This document shows, piece by piece, positions 18,289 through 25,483 of a DNA stretch of 64,000 bases (its first letter is position 1; each line of letters opens with the position of its first letter). The notes beneath the pieces were generated by a model, which saw nothing but the letters and a program-made list of their open reading frames with translations, did no database searches and was not told the origin of the DNA. A program made the position numbers and the translations under genes. Source of the stretch: Candidatus Phycosocius spiralis (GTDB lineage: Bacteria > Pseudomonadota > Alphaproteobacteria > Caulobacterales > Aquidulcibacteraceae); contig NZ_BPFZ01000001.1 in NCBI RefSeq assembly GCF_030158815.1, positions 124,001-188,000 on the forward strand, given 5' to 3'.

Positions 18289-19628
18289 CGGCTATCCACT
18301 TCAGATATCTCGATCCCAAAACCATTAAGGCCAGCAAACTTGTGGGTTGAGCGGGTGAGTAATTTGATTGAATGCACACCTAGGTCCCGGAGGATTTGAG
18401 CCCCTACCCCCACTTCGCGCCAAGTTTGAAGGCGCTTGCTCTCTGATTGGGTTTCCTCATGCTGTTGAAACGGGACACCAACCGTTCCGTCACGCAGATA
18501 AACAAGTACGCCACGCCCATCTTGTTGAAATGTCGCCATAGCTGCTTTGATGGCAGGTGCACCACCAAAAACGTCCTTTATGACATCACCACGGTGTAAA
18601 CGCGTAGCAATATTTTGGCCATCACCAATCTTACCAACTACAAATGCTAAGTGATGAACTTGGTCAAATGGGGTTGAATAAGCATAACCCTGCACTGGCC
18701 CTTGTTCAGATTGGACAACAAAGCTGGAAACACGTTCAACCAATTTTTCTCGGCTTTGGCGATAGGCGATCATTTCAGCGATGGAAACATGCCTTAGACC
18801 ATGTGTTGCTGCAAATGCGGCCACTTGGGGCCCACGCATCACTGTGCCATCATCATTCATCATTTCACAAATCACACCGACTTCAGGAAGACCCGCCATA
18901 CGGCATAGATCTACAGTGGCTTCGGTATGGCCAGTTCGCACCAAAACGCCGCCATCGCGCGCCACGAGTGGAAACACATGTCCGGGTCTGACAAAATCGA
19001 CAGCGCCACTATTGGGATTGGCCAAAGCACGACAAGTATTGGTGCGGTCCTCGGCTGATATTCCCGTTGTGGTACCATAGCGCACATCTACTGAAACCGT
19101 AAAGGCAGTCGCGAGTGGCGCATCATTATTGGCTACCATCGGATCCAGGCGCAGTTTTCTTGCTAATTCCCGTGTCAAGGGCGCACAAACAATGCCAGAG
19201 GTGTGACGCACAATAAATGCCATCTTTTCTGGGGTGCATAAGCTTGCCGCAACAATGAGATCGCCTTCATTCTCGCGGTCATCATCATCGGTAACCACCA
19301 CGATCTCACCTGCAGCGAAGGCTTCAATAGCTGCTTCAACGCGAGCATGAATTACGGGTGGATACGCACGCCCACCTGCACCCAAATCCACGCCGGCACG
19401 CGCTAAAATCTCATTGGGTGTGGTTTTTAGCACAACTGCCAGTGGCCCTGCATGTGCGGCTTTAAATTCCAACGCACCCGATAATAGACGGCTCACAGCA
19501 GAGCGATCACGCCCGATCGCCGCCCCTATAGCTTCTTGGGTGGCTCCCACCTCCTTCATGCGCGTGCGAAACCATTGAACATCCATGCCAAGACCCTCCG
19601 CAATGCGCGAAACATACACATCTTTCAT
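18285..19628 (-). CDS. ribB: XRE-HTH / RibB / degenerate RibA fusion
   Basis: 447-residue three-part protein. Residues 20-80 form an XRE-type helix-turn-helix (GATQEAIGAAIGRDRSAVSR). Residues 95-300 are 3,4-dihydroxy-2-butanone 4-phosphate synthase with DDDDRENEGDL and GHTEATVDL, so this step of riboflavin synthesis should work. Residues 305-447 resemble GTP cyclohydrolase II but lack its zinc cysteines: where active RibA has HSEC...CDCG, this protein reads RLHRGDVIKDVFGG. The RibA half is therefore very likely inactive and another ribA is needed. The HTH is in frame with no internal stop; the next Met is residue 15. A palindrome sits in the promoter. Confidence 0.9.
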   Translation of the reverse strand: MKDVYVSRIAEGLGMDVQWFRTRMKEVGATQEAIGAAIGRDRSAVSRLLSGALEFKAAHAGPLAVVLKTTPNEILARAGVDLGAGGRAYPPVIHARVEAAIEAFAAGEIVVVTDDDDRENEGDLIVAASLCTPEKMAFIVRHTSGIVCAPLTRELARKLRLDPMVANNDAPLATAFTVSVDVRYGTTTGISAEDRTNTCRALANPNSGAVDFVRPGHVFPLVARDGGVLVRTGHTEATVDLCRMAGLPEVGVICEMMNDDGTVMRGPQVAAFAATHGLRHVSIAEMIAYRQSREKLVERVSSFVVQSEQGPVQGYAYSTPFDQVHHLAFVVGKIGDGQNIATRLHRGDVIKDVFGGAPAIKAAMATFQQDGRGVLVYLRDGTVGVPFQQHEETQSESKRLQTWREVGVGAQILRDLGVHSIKLLTRSTHKFAGLNGFGIEISEVDSR

Positions 19629-19630
19629 TG

Positions 19631-19675
19631 AATCAGGCTATATCGTGTGAAAATCACACACGTCTACTTCTGTTA
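19631..19675 (-). promoter_or_regulatory. Candidate ribB promoter with palindromic operator in the spacer
   Basis: On the minus strand a -35-like GTAGAC and a -10-like GATATA are separated by exactly 17 bases. The spacer contains the perfect inverted repeat GTGTGA-3-TCACAC (19645-19650 and 19654-19659). The -10 lies 10 bases before the ATG, so the transcript would be nearly leaderless. An operator inside the promoter of a gene whose product starts with an XRE domain suggests autorepression. This is inference; hexamer matches are moderate. No FMN riboswitch fits in this short leader. Confidence 0.4.
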
Positions 19676-19763
19676 GCAGCAACGCAATTGGATAGAATGC
19701 ACCATGATGGCTTGTTTCACCTCGATCTCTTCGAACATCATCAAATCGTGCTAAGGGTATGTC

Positions 19764-20480
19764 ATGTCGATTTGGAAACGCCTTTTAGATCTGGCTGGAA
19801 CCGCCTTTCATCCAACCACAGTTGACGCACAAGGCCATGATCCATGTGCGCCAGATCCCGGTGATATGGACTTTGCGGCTGCAGTTGTTGCCTTGGCTGC
19901 AAAAATGGCTAAGGCAGATGGACGCTCGACTTTGGATGAGGCTGCGGCTTTTCGCGCAGCTTTTCCGGTATCCTCTGAAGATCAGCCACTTTTTGATCGT
20001 TTGTTTGCCTTAGCCCAAGAAACAGTGCACGGTTATGAAGGCTATGCCCGTAAAATCGGCAAGCGATATATGGCACGTCCTTGTTTACTTGAAGACGTCT
20101 TGGATGTCCTGTTCGTGGTCGCAAGTGCGGACGGAGCCATCACGCAAGGAGAACTGACGTATCTTGAGCGGGTTGCAGACCTTTTTGGATTGACGGAGAC
20201 TGAGTTTGCTCGCATTGGGGCACCTTATTTTCCAGATCGCGAACCTGATCCGTACACCATTTTGGGCGTTGCCCTTTCTGCGAATGAAGATGAAGTTCGC
20301 CGTGCTTGGACACGCCTTGTGGCCGAAAACCACCCAGATCGCTTTATTGCGCGCGGTGCCCCAATTGAGTTTATTAAAGCCGCACACGAAAAAACCGCGA
20401 TTATTAACGCTGCTTTTCTGCAGCTGAAGTCAAATCTAGCGGCAAAACGACACCCTAAAACCGCCCATTTAAGCGCTTGA
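19764..20480 (+). CDS. DjlA-like TerB/J-domain co-chaperone
   Basis: 238-residue protein with a TerB-like helical domain (about residues 35-150: FAAAVVALAAKMAKADGRST, then VASADGAITQGEL) and a C-terminal J domain (about 170-235) whose essential HPD tripeptide is present in AENHPDRF. It should stimulate DnaK ATPase at a specific site. Unlike E. coli DjlA it has no clear N-terminal membrane helix. The start at 19764 is the first ATG giving the usual MSIWKRLLD-type N-terminus. Divergent from the ribB fusion. Confidence 0.88.
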   Translation: MSIWKRLLDLAGTAFHPTTVDAQGHDPCAPDPGDMDFAAAVVALAAKMAKADGRSTLDEAAAFRAAFPVSSEDQPLFDRLFALAQETVHGYEGYARKIGKRYMARPCLLEDVLDVLFVVASADGAITQGELTYLERVADLFGLTETEFARIGAPYFPDREPDPYTILGVALSANEDEVRRAWTRLVAENHPDRFIARGAPIEFIKAAHEKTAIINAAFLQLKSNLAAKRHPKTAHLSA

Positions 20481-20575
20481 GACCCAACCATGACGGATCT
20501 TTTCTCAAGTTCAGCGAATAGGTACATAAACAGACTTTGCCCTCTTGACGGTAAGAGTTTCCGTGCCAACTCTAT

Positions 20576-20827
20576 ATGATGGATTTTCTGCCACAATCTG
20601 CCAAAAATTTCTATCAACGCATTTTTGCTTTGGTCTCAGGATTGCTCATTGCCTCGGCCCTATTATTTGGGGTGGTGGCTCTTGCGATCTGCGGTTTCTT
20701 GATCGGCTGTGCCGGGGCTATATCAGCCCGTATGCGCAAACCAGATGTCAGCGCACTTGCCTATGTAACACGACATACCTACCCATCCGGGCGCGGCTGG
20801 AGAATTGATCCTTCCTTTGGGCGCTAA
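20576..20827 (+). CDS. Small membrane protein of unknown function, possibly frameshifted
   Basis: 83-residue frame with one hydrophobic segment (about 18-48, FALVSGLLIASALLFGVVAL) followed by a basic, uncharacterised tail. I do not recognise it. A second open stretch in another frame (20769-20981, no ATG, ending TGA) reads as plausible protein (QDIQWVRIVTLRQCGEKWHK), so this may be a gene broken by a frameshift near 20770. There is no clear ribosome-binding site. Treat as tentative. Confidence 0.35.
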   Translation: MMDFLPQSAKNFYQRIFALVSGLLIASALLFGVVALAICGFLIGCAGAISARMRKPDVSALAYVTRHTYPSGRGWRIDPSFGR

Positions 20828-21156
20828 TGCCATCCACACTTCATTGCAACGGGAAAAGGCTACACAAGATATACAATGGGTGCGTATAGTTACCCTTCGC
20901 CAATGCGGAGAAAAATGGCACAAAGGTATTCGGACGCTATGTCCCCTCGCTCAACCCATCAAAGATTTGCTCTTCCCCTGATGGAGAAACTATAACGGGG
21001 CATTTCTCTCTTCATCAATGAATTCAAATGATTTGAATATGTAAGGCCTGGATCAAAGTCTTCACAGTCAAAGGGTTCAACCACACCATGCTTAAGGCGT
21101 GCAACTTGAGTTTCAGAGTGTTAAGACTAAAAGAGCGAGTTACGCCCAAACTACCC
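20828..21156. other. 329-bp gap, one palindrome
   Basis: The first 150 bases hold the unassigned open frame noted above. The rest has no supported gene. A perfect 7-bp inverted repeat, ATTCAAA-TGA-TTTGAAT, lies at 21022-21038. Its position 3' of gatB and of the small plus-strand frame, without a T-tract, gives no clear role. Confidence 0.4.
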
Positions 21157-22656
21157 CTAAAGCCCTAATTTGGTTTTGATGACCTCATTGATCACCGCAG
21201 GGCTGGCTTTCCCCCCTGTTACTTTCATCAATTGACCAACCCACCAACCCAAAGCCTTGGGCTTGGTGCGCGCCTCTTCTACTTTATCGGGATTGGCGGC
21301 CATTAAGGCCTCAACGGTGGCTTCAATCAGGCCTGTATCGGTTTCTTGCTTTAAGCCTTCCCGCTCTACAATGATGGCGGGTGCATCTCCGGTTTCAATC
21401 ATCCGTGCAAACACATCTTTCGCAATCTTCCCTGTTATGGTGCCATGACTGATCAATTCCACCAGTTCGCCCAAGCGTTCGGCGGATACAGGGCTATGGG
21501 CTAGGTCTTTGTCATGCTTGTTAAGCCAGCCGAATAATTCAACCGTCATCCAACTATTCACAAGCTTTGCGTCGCGACCCTTGGCAGCGGTTTCAAAAAA
21601 ATCTGCAGCGTCTTTATCGGCAACCAGCACCGACGCGTCATAGGCCGACAAGCCATATTCAGATTTAAAGCGTTGTTTTTTAGCGTCGGGAAGCTCTGGC
21701 AAGCTGGCCGCAATTGCGTCCACCCATGCTTGATCTAAAACCAAGGGCAGGAGATCAGGATCTGGGAAGTAGCGATAATCATGCGCGTCCTCTTTCGAGC
21801 GCATCGCCCGGGTTTTCCCCGTTTTAACGTCAAACAGGCGTGTTTGCTGGATGATGGTACCGCCATCTTCTAAGATCTCAATCTGACGTCGCGCTTCATA
21901 ATCCACTGCTAAGGCGACATAGCGGGTTGAGTTGACATTCTTGATTTCGCAGCGTGTCCCAAATGGGCTACCGGGCTTGCGTACCGAGACATTAACGTCG
22001 GCCCGCATAGAGCCTTCATCCATATTGCCATCACAGGTGCCAAGATAGCGCACCAAAGCGCGTAAAGTCTTAAAGTAATTGGCCGCTTCCTCGCTCGATC
22101 GAATATCGGGCTTTGAAACAATCTCCATCAATGCGCAACCTGAACGGTTCAAGTCTACATAGGTTGCATTCGGATCAAGGTCATGGATCGATTTGCCGGC
22201 ATCTTGCTCTAGATGGATGCGCTCAATGCGAATAGGGACGGTTTCGCCATGATCGCAATCGACGTTTAGCGACCCCTCCCCGACAATGGGATAGGCGAAT
22301 TGGCTGATTTGATAACCTTGCGGCAAATCAGGATAAAAATAATTCTTCCGATCAAACCTGCTCCATAAATTTATTTTAGCGCCAAGCCCAAGCCCTGTGC
22401 GCACAGCTTGCTCGACACAAAAACGGTTCAATACGGGCAGCATGCCTGGCATCCCCGCATCCACGAGGCTGACATGTGCATTGGGTGCTCCGCCATAAGC
22501 GGCACTGGCACCTGAAAACAGCTTGGACTGTGCACTGACTTGGGCATGTACTTCCAGCCCCACGATGATTTCCCAGTCCCCAGTTGCCCCAGCAACATAT
22601 TGATCAGGGCGCGCAGCACGAATATCGAGGTCGTTTGGTATGCTAAAGTTGATCAT
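21157..22656 (-). CDS. gatB: Aspartyl/glutamyl-tRNA amidotransferase subunit B
   Basis: B subunit of the GatCAB complex that converts mischarged Glu-tRNA(Gln) or Asp-tRNA(Asn) to the amide form. Typical motifs: [42 protein letters not shown] and [15 protein letters not shown], with the C-terminal YqeY-like domain ending [18 protein letters not shown]. The start at 22656 is preferred to the in-frame ATG at 22683, although neither has a strong ribosome-binding site. gatC and gatA are not adjacent. Confidence 0.95.
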   Translation of the reverse strand: MINFSIPNDLDIRAARPDQYVAGATGDWEIIVGLEVHAQVSAQSKLFSGASAAYGGAPNAHVSLVDAGMPGMLPVLNRFCVEQAVRTGLGLGAKINLWSRFDRKNYFYPDLPQGYQISQFAYPIVGEGSLNVDCDHGETVPIRIERIHLEQDAGKSIHDLDPNATYVDLNRSGCALMEIVSKPDIRSSEEAANYFKTLRALVRYLGTCDGNMDEGSMRADVNVSVRKPGSPFGTRCEIKNVNSTRYVALAVDYEARRQIEILEDGGTIIQQTRLFDVKTGKTRAMRSKEDAHDYRYFPDPDLLPLVLDQAWVDAIAASLPELPDAKKQRFKSEYGLSAYDASVLVADKDAADFFETAAKGRDAKLVNSWMTVELFGWLNKHDKDLAHSPVSAERLGELVELISHGTITGKIAKDVFARMIETGDAPAIIVEREGLKQETDTGLIEATVEALMAANPDKVEEARTKPKALGWWVGQLMKVTGGKASPAVINEVIKTKLGL

Positions 22657-22967
22657 AGAACCAACATAGCCATGCACAGGCATTTGGCAAAGATGCTATG
22701 ACATTGAACATGGCGGGCTAAGTGGAAATTGACAACCACTCTGGAGTCAATACTCTAACCAAGGTGCCATTGGATAATATAGGTAAAGGACTAAAGTTTT
22801 CAAATGCACGAATACAGCTTTTGAAGTCCTCAGCAAATTACGCAGCACGTTGAACGACCCTCACAAAGTGGGAAGCGATCTTGATTTTACCCGCACATTT
22901 GGGACGCGCCGTTAAGAGTTGGTCAATGCTCTGCTTCATCTAGAAGCCCAAGACGGCGCTCGCATTT
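22657..22967. other. Gap holding an orphan echA 3' end and a possible promoter
   Basis: This 311-bp stretch has no confident gene. TTGACA (22729-22734) and TCTAAC (22754-22759) on the plus strand are spaced 19 bp with a small dyad between, as in MerR-controlled promoters, but no gene follows. On the minus strand the echA-like tail ends at 22936 and its TGA overlaps an ATG (22939) opening a 33-codon frame to 22838. That frame is basic and unrecognised; it may be what is left of a gene that once followed echA. Confidence 0.4.
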
Positions 22968-22992
22968 CTAAGAATGCGGCTGGGCCCTCTTT
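22936..22992 (-). pseudogene. Orphan 3' end of an enoyl-CoA hydratase gene
   Basis: Read on the minus strand in one frame this segment gives KEGPAAFLEMRAPSWASR and a stop. The intact hydratase gene ends at 24657 with KEGLAAFLEKRQPSWSQT and a stop. Both tails are 57 bases long, including the stop, and 12 of 18 residues agree. By eye 40 of 57 bases match, and 28 of 30 match in the core 22965-22994 versus 24686-24715. Similarity stops abruptly upstream of 22995. The fragment overlaps the end of the orphan membrane-protein gene in another frame. Confidence 0.75.
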
Positions 22993-23591
22993 TCGTTTGA
23001 GCTGGTCTGGACACTTCTTCGCGCGATAAACTCCCAAAGCGCAAAAAAGCCAAGAGTGACGCCAAAAATTACGGAAACCATTATGATGCGAGGCAATTCA
23101 ACAACCATGAAATCAGATGGAATAGGATGATCGAAAATCATCAATCTAAAAGCCGCTATTACGATCAATTGTTTCATTATGTCCAAGCTGATTATACTGT
23201 TTAAGGCGCACAAAATAGCGAAAGAGATAAAGAAGAACACCGCATTTCTTGTAGATATTCTTTTGACGATAACGTCACACCAAACCGCCATCGCCCCGCT
23301 TAACATCGGGATCAATAATAGCCAGACACCAATCTGATAGATAATGCGTAAGAAAGGTGAATTTTCAAGATCGGGACCAAAACCGAGAATAAAGCCTAAT
23401 GCCCCAAACGGCATGCCCGGAACGTAAACAGAGAACACCAAAACGCGATCAAAAAATTTACCTAAAGGTGAATTGGCCAAGTCGGGAGGCACCTGCCAAT
23501 TCAAAACAAAAAGACAAAAGCCAACAACGGTATAGAATATCGCTAATGCAAACATCACCCTTAAAGTGAGTCTGATTGTTCTTTTTAGCAT
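22968..23591 (-). CDS. Orphan polytopic membrane protein
   Basis: 207 residues with about five hydrophobic helices (roughly 10-30, 48-70, 83-105, 115-135, 165-190) and short polar loops; likely inner membrane. I do not recognise a family. Its last eight residues (EKRAQPHS) are encoded by the echA-derived repeat read in a different frame, so the C-terminus was created at the junction of the insert. The only start with the right frame is ATG at 23591, with a weak ribosome-binding site. The next gene upstream on the same strand is 258 bp away, separated by a large palindrome. Confidence 0.6.
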   Translation of the reverse strand: MLKRTIRLTLRVMFALAIFYTVVGFCLFVLNWQVPPDLANSPLGKFFDRVLVFSVYVPGMPFGALGFILGFGPDLENSPFLRIIYQIGVWLLLIPMLSGAMAVWCDVIVKRISTRNAVFFFISFAILCALNSIISLDIMKQLIVIAAFRLMIFDHPIPSDFMVVELPRIIMVSVIFGVTLGFFALWEFIARRSVQTSSNEKRAQPHS

Positions 23592-23761
23592 TTTAAGCTA
23601 CTTTAAAAATGAAGACATCCCCTATTCTACCCGAATAATAGTGCCGATGTTCCAACAACACAAGCGGGATTTTGTGGCTTAAGTCGCTTAGTTTTGGTCT
23701 TGAATCTGTAATTGGGTTTACGGGGTTCTGACTTCGGCTCAAGTTTTAGATATTCTCCCCT

Positions 23762-23795
23762 TTTTCCCTCTAGAACTTTTCATCTAGAGGGAAAA
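23762..23795. repeat. Perfect 13-bp inverted repeat
   Basis: TTTTCCCTCTAGA at 23762-23774 and its exact complement at 23783-23795 are separated by 8 bases. Both orientations have T before the stem and A after it, the reverse of a rho-independent terminator, although the hairpin lies 3' of the gene at 23850. It may be a protein-binding site or a structural element of the insert. Confidence 0.6.
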
Positions 23796-23849
23796 GAATT
23801 TAGCTGAACAAGAATTTAATCTCGCCTTATCGGGAGCTCGGTCACACAA

Positions 23850-24569
23850 TCAAAACCCGTATCGACCAGGAGGGCGCTTAATGCGAATACTCCCATTTTT
23901 GATCGCTTGATCCAGTCTTTGTTTGGCTGCCGCAGCTTCTGGTGTTCTTAAGCCATTCAGGATGGCGTTGGCTGCGTTCAATTGTTCTTTAGAAAGGAGG
24001 ACGTATACTCTACCCTTATCGTTTAGGATTGGTATCTCTCTGCGAAGTGGCCAAGCATAGGCCAACAAAAGTGGATTTGCATCGAGTTGAGCGACCAATA
24101 CATCAATCTCCGCATCGGTTATTCCCGGGAATAACATCTTCAGATTCGCCCGGAGATTGGCTTTTTGTGTATCGGTAAGTAGCCGCGAAAACACGCCGCC
24201 ACCACCGCCACCGCCGCGACCGCCGCCAGTAAAATAAGGTCCAAGTGAGCCGCCGCTGGACGGCGCTCGACGCCTAACTCCCCTAACGATGACATGCTCA
24301 ACCCTTTGCCCTATTTTATTGGCGAACCTTGCTGCCAAAAAACCTTGAAAATAGGCGTCTTCAGTTGCCACCGCTTGCTCAACCATTGCCGCATAATCGT
24401 CAAAGGAGGAAAATGAACTCCACTGCGCGTCCAAATGATCATAAAACGCATCAAGCCGTGGGTAATAATCTTCAATTTCACTGGATTCGACTTCAAGTAT
24501 CGCATTTAGGGGTATTAGATCTTCGTCTTGCGCCGCGATGCTGTCGTAGTTTTTTTTCAATGTGGGCAT
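23850..24569 (-). CDS. Orphan protein with glycine-rich linker
   Basis: 239-residue soluble protein of no family I recognise. The N-terminal half is acidic and helical (SSEIEDYYPRLDAFYDHLDA). A basic patch follows (VRGVRRRAPSS), then an extreme glycine tract near residues 115-125 (GGGRGGGGGGG), then a C-terminal region with helices (SRLLTDTQKANLRANLKMLF) and a basic end. The two-domain form with a flexible linker would suit an adaptor or a secreted effector, but that is speculation. The start at 24569 is well supported by AAGGAG 8 bases upstream; a longer frame to 24596 is not needed. It lies inside the echA-flanked insert. Confidence 0.7.
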   Translation of the reverse strand: MPTLKKNYDSIAAQDEDLIPLNAILEVESSEIEDYYPRLDAFYDHLDAQWSSFSSFDDYAAMVEQAVATEDAYFQGFLAARFANKIGQRVEHVIVRGVRRRAPSSGGSLGPYFTGGGRGGGGGGGVFSRLLTDTQKANLRANLKMLFPGITDAEIDVLVAQLDANPLLLAYAWPLRREIPILNDKGRVYVLLSKEQLNAANAILNGLRTPEAAAAKQRLDQAIKNGSIRIKRPPGRYGF

Positions 24570-24656
24570 GTCTTTAACTCCTTTTTGGTGAAACACGCCC
24601 CATGATTATGACTTCGCTGAAAGCCTCATTGTATAGATTTTGATTTATCAAGCGCT

Positions 24657-25466
24657 TTAAGTTTGGCTCCACGACGGTTGCCGCTTTTCTAAGAATGCGG
24701 CGAGGCCCTCTTTTCCTTCCGGGCTCGCGCGGCGATGGGCGATGCGACGGGCGGTTTGGTGGCCTAAATCCATATCAATGACCTTGCCGCTGACATCCCT
24801 GACCAATTCTTTTACTTCCGCTACACTTCCAGGTGCCGCACAAAAGGCTAAATCGGCCAGACGCTCTTCTCGCTTGGCTAGATCATCTAGATCGGATGCA
24901 ATTTCTTGAACCAAGCCGATTTCATGCGCGCGCTGTGCATCAAAGGGCATAGCGGTTGCGAAAAGGGCGCGCGCTTGACGTGCCCCAATGGCTTCGATCA
25001 CATAAGGCGATATCGTTGCTGGCGTCAGTCCCAAGCGGACTTCAGAGAAGCAAAACCTCGCATCTGATAAGGCAATGGCGTAATCACAAGCGGCAACAAG
25101 GCCCGCGCCACCGCCAAAAGCGCCGCCCTGGACCAAAGCGACGGTCAATTGCGGCAACCTATGGAGTGCTAACAACATCTTAGCCAGATTTTGAGCGTCT
25201 AACTCATTGTCTTCAAAATCGTGGTGCGCCTGCCTTTGCATCCATTCAAGATCAGCCCCTGCACAAAATGACGTCCCTTTACCCCGCAAGAAAACAATGC
25301 GCACCCCATCTGCAACGCGTAAGGTTTCAAAAATGTCGGTTAAAGCCTCAATGGTGAATTCATCAAAAGCGTTTTTCTTTTCGGGTCGATTGAGGATCAC
25401 CAACGCGACGCCATCTGGGGAAATATCCAACAAAACTGGGGGCTCATCTTGAATGGCGTCTGACAT
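24657..25466 (-). CDS. Enoyl-CoA hydratase, probable methylglutaconyl-CoA hydratase
   Basis: Crotonase-fold enzyme of 269 residues. Oxyanion-hole motifs are present: SFCAGADLEWM and GGAFGGGAGLVAACD, with the catalytic region SEVRLGLTPATISPYV. The last motif and the position after a methylcrotonyl-CoA carboxylase subunit suit methylglutaconyl-CoA hydratase (LiuC) of leucine breakdown; a general enoyl-CoA hydratase is possible. The start at 25466 has AAGGA 7 bases upstream and lies 17 bp after the carboxylase stop. The 3' end of this gene is one arm of the duplicated sequence around the orphan insert. Confidence 0.88.
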   Translation of the reverse strand: MSDAIQDEPPVLLDISPDGVALVILNRPEKKNAFDEFTIEALTDIFETLRVADGVRIVFLRGKGTSFCAGADLEWMQRQAHHDFEDNELDAQNLAKMLLALHRLPQLTVALVQGGAFGGGAGLVAACDYAIALSDARFCFSEVRLGLTPATISPYVIEAIGARQARALFATAMPFDAQRAHEIGLVQEIASDLDDLAKREERLADLAFCAAPGSVAEVKELVRDVSGKVIDMDLGHQTARRIAHRRASPEGKEGLAAFLEKRQPSWSQT

Positions 25467-25483
25467 GTTAAATCCTTGATCGA

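Larger units (their letters stand above)
22965..24715. mobile_element. Putative integrated 1.7-kb element at the echA 3' end
   Basis: Two copies of a 30-base core from the end of echA (22965-22994 and 24686-24715, 2 mismatches) bracket two orphan genes. This is the pattern left by site-specific integration into the 3' end of a gene, where the element supplies a replacement tail and the original tail is displaced to the far side. No integrase lies inside, so the element would be a remnant or be moved in trans. Decay of a tandem echA paralogue is the main alternative. Shared arrangement is seen; mobility is inferred. Confidence 0.4.

Noticed and set aside
19628-19825. 65-codon plus-strand frame overlapping the ribB promoter and the J-domain gene
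   Set aside because: It overlaps the real start of the TerB/J-domain gene in another frame and has no family-like features.
22838-22939. 33-codon minus-strand frame overlapping the orphan echA stop
   Set aside because: Basic and short with no recognisable motif. Resemblance to a biotin carboxylase N-terminus is too weak to claim.
23762-23795. Hairpin as rho-independent terminator
   Set aside because: T-run precedes and A-run follows the stem in both directions, the opposite of terminator polarity.
24230-24430. Glycine-rich stretch as a frameshifted or repeat-expanded artefact
   Set aside because: The frame is continuous on both sides and has a strong ribosome-binding site, so it is kept as a real gene.
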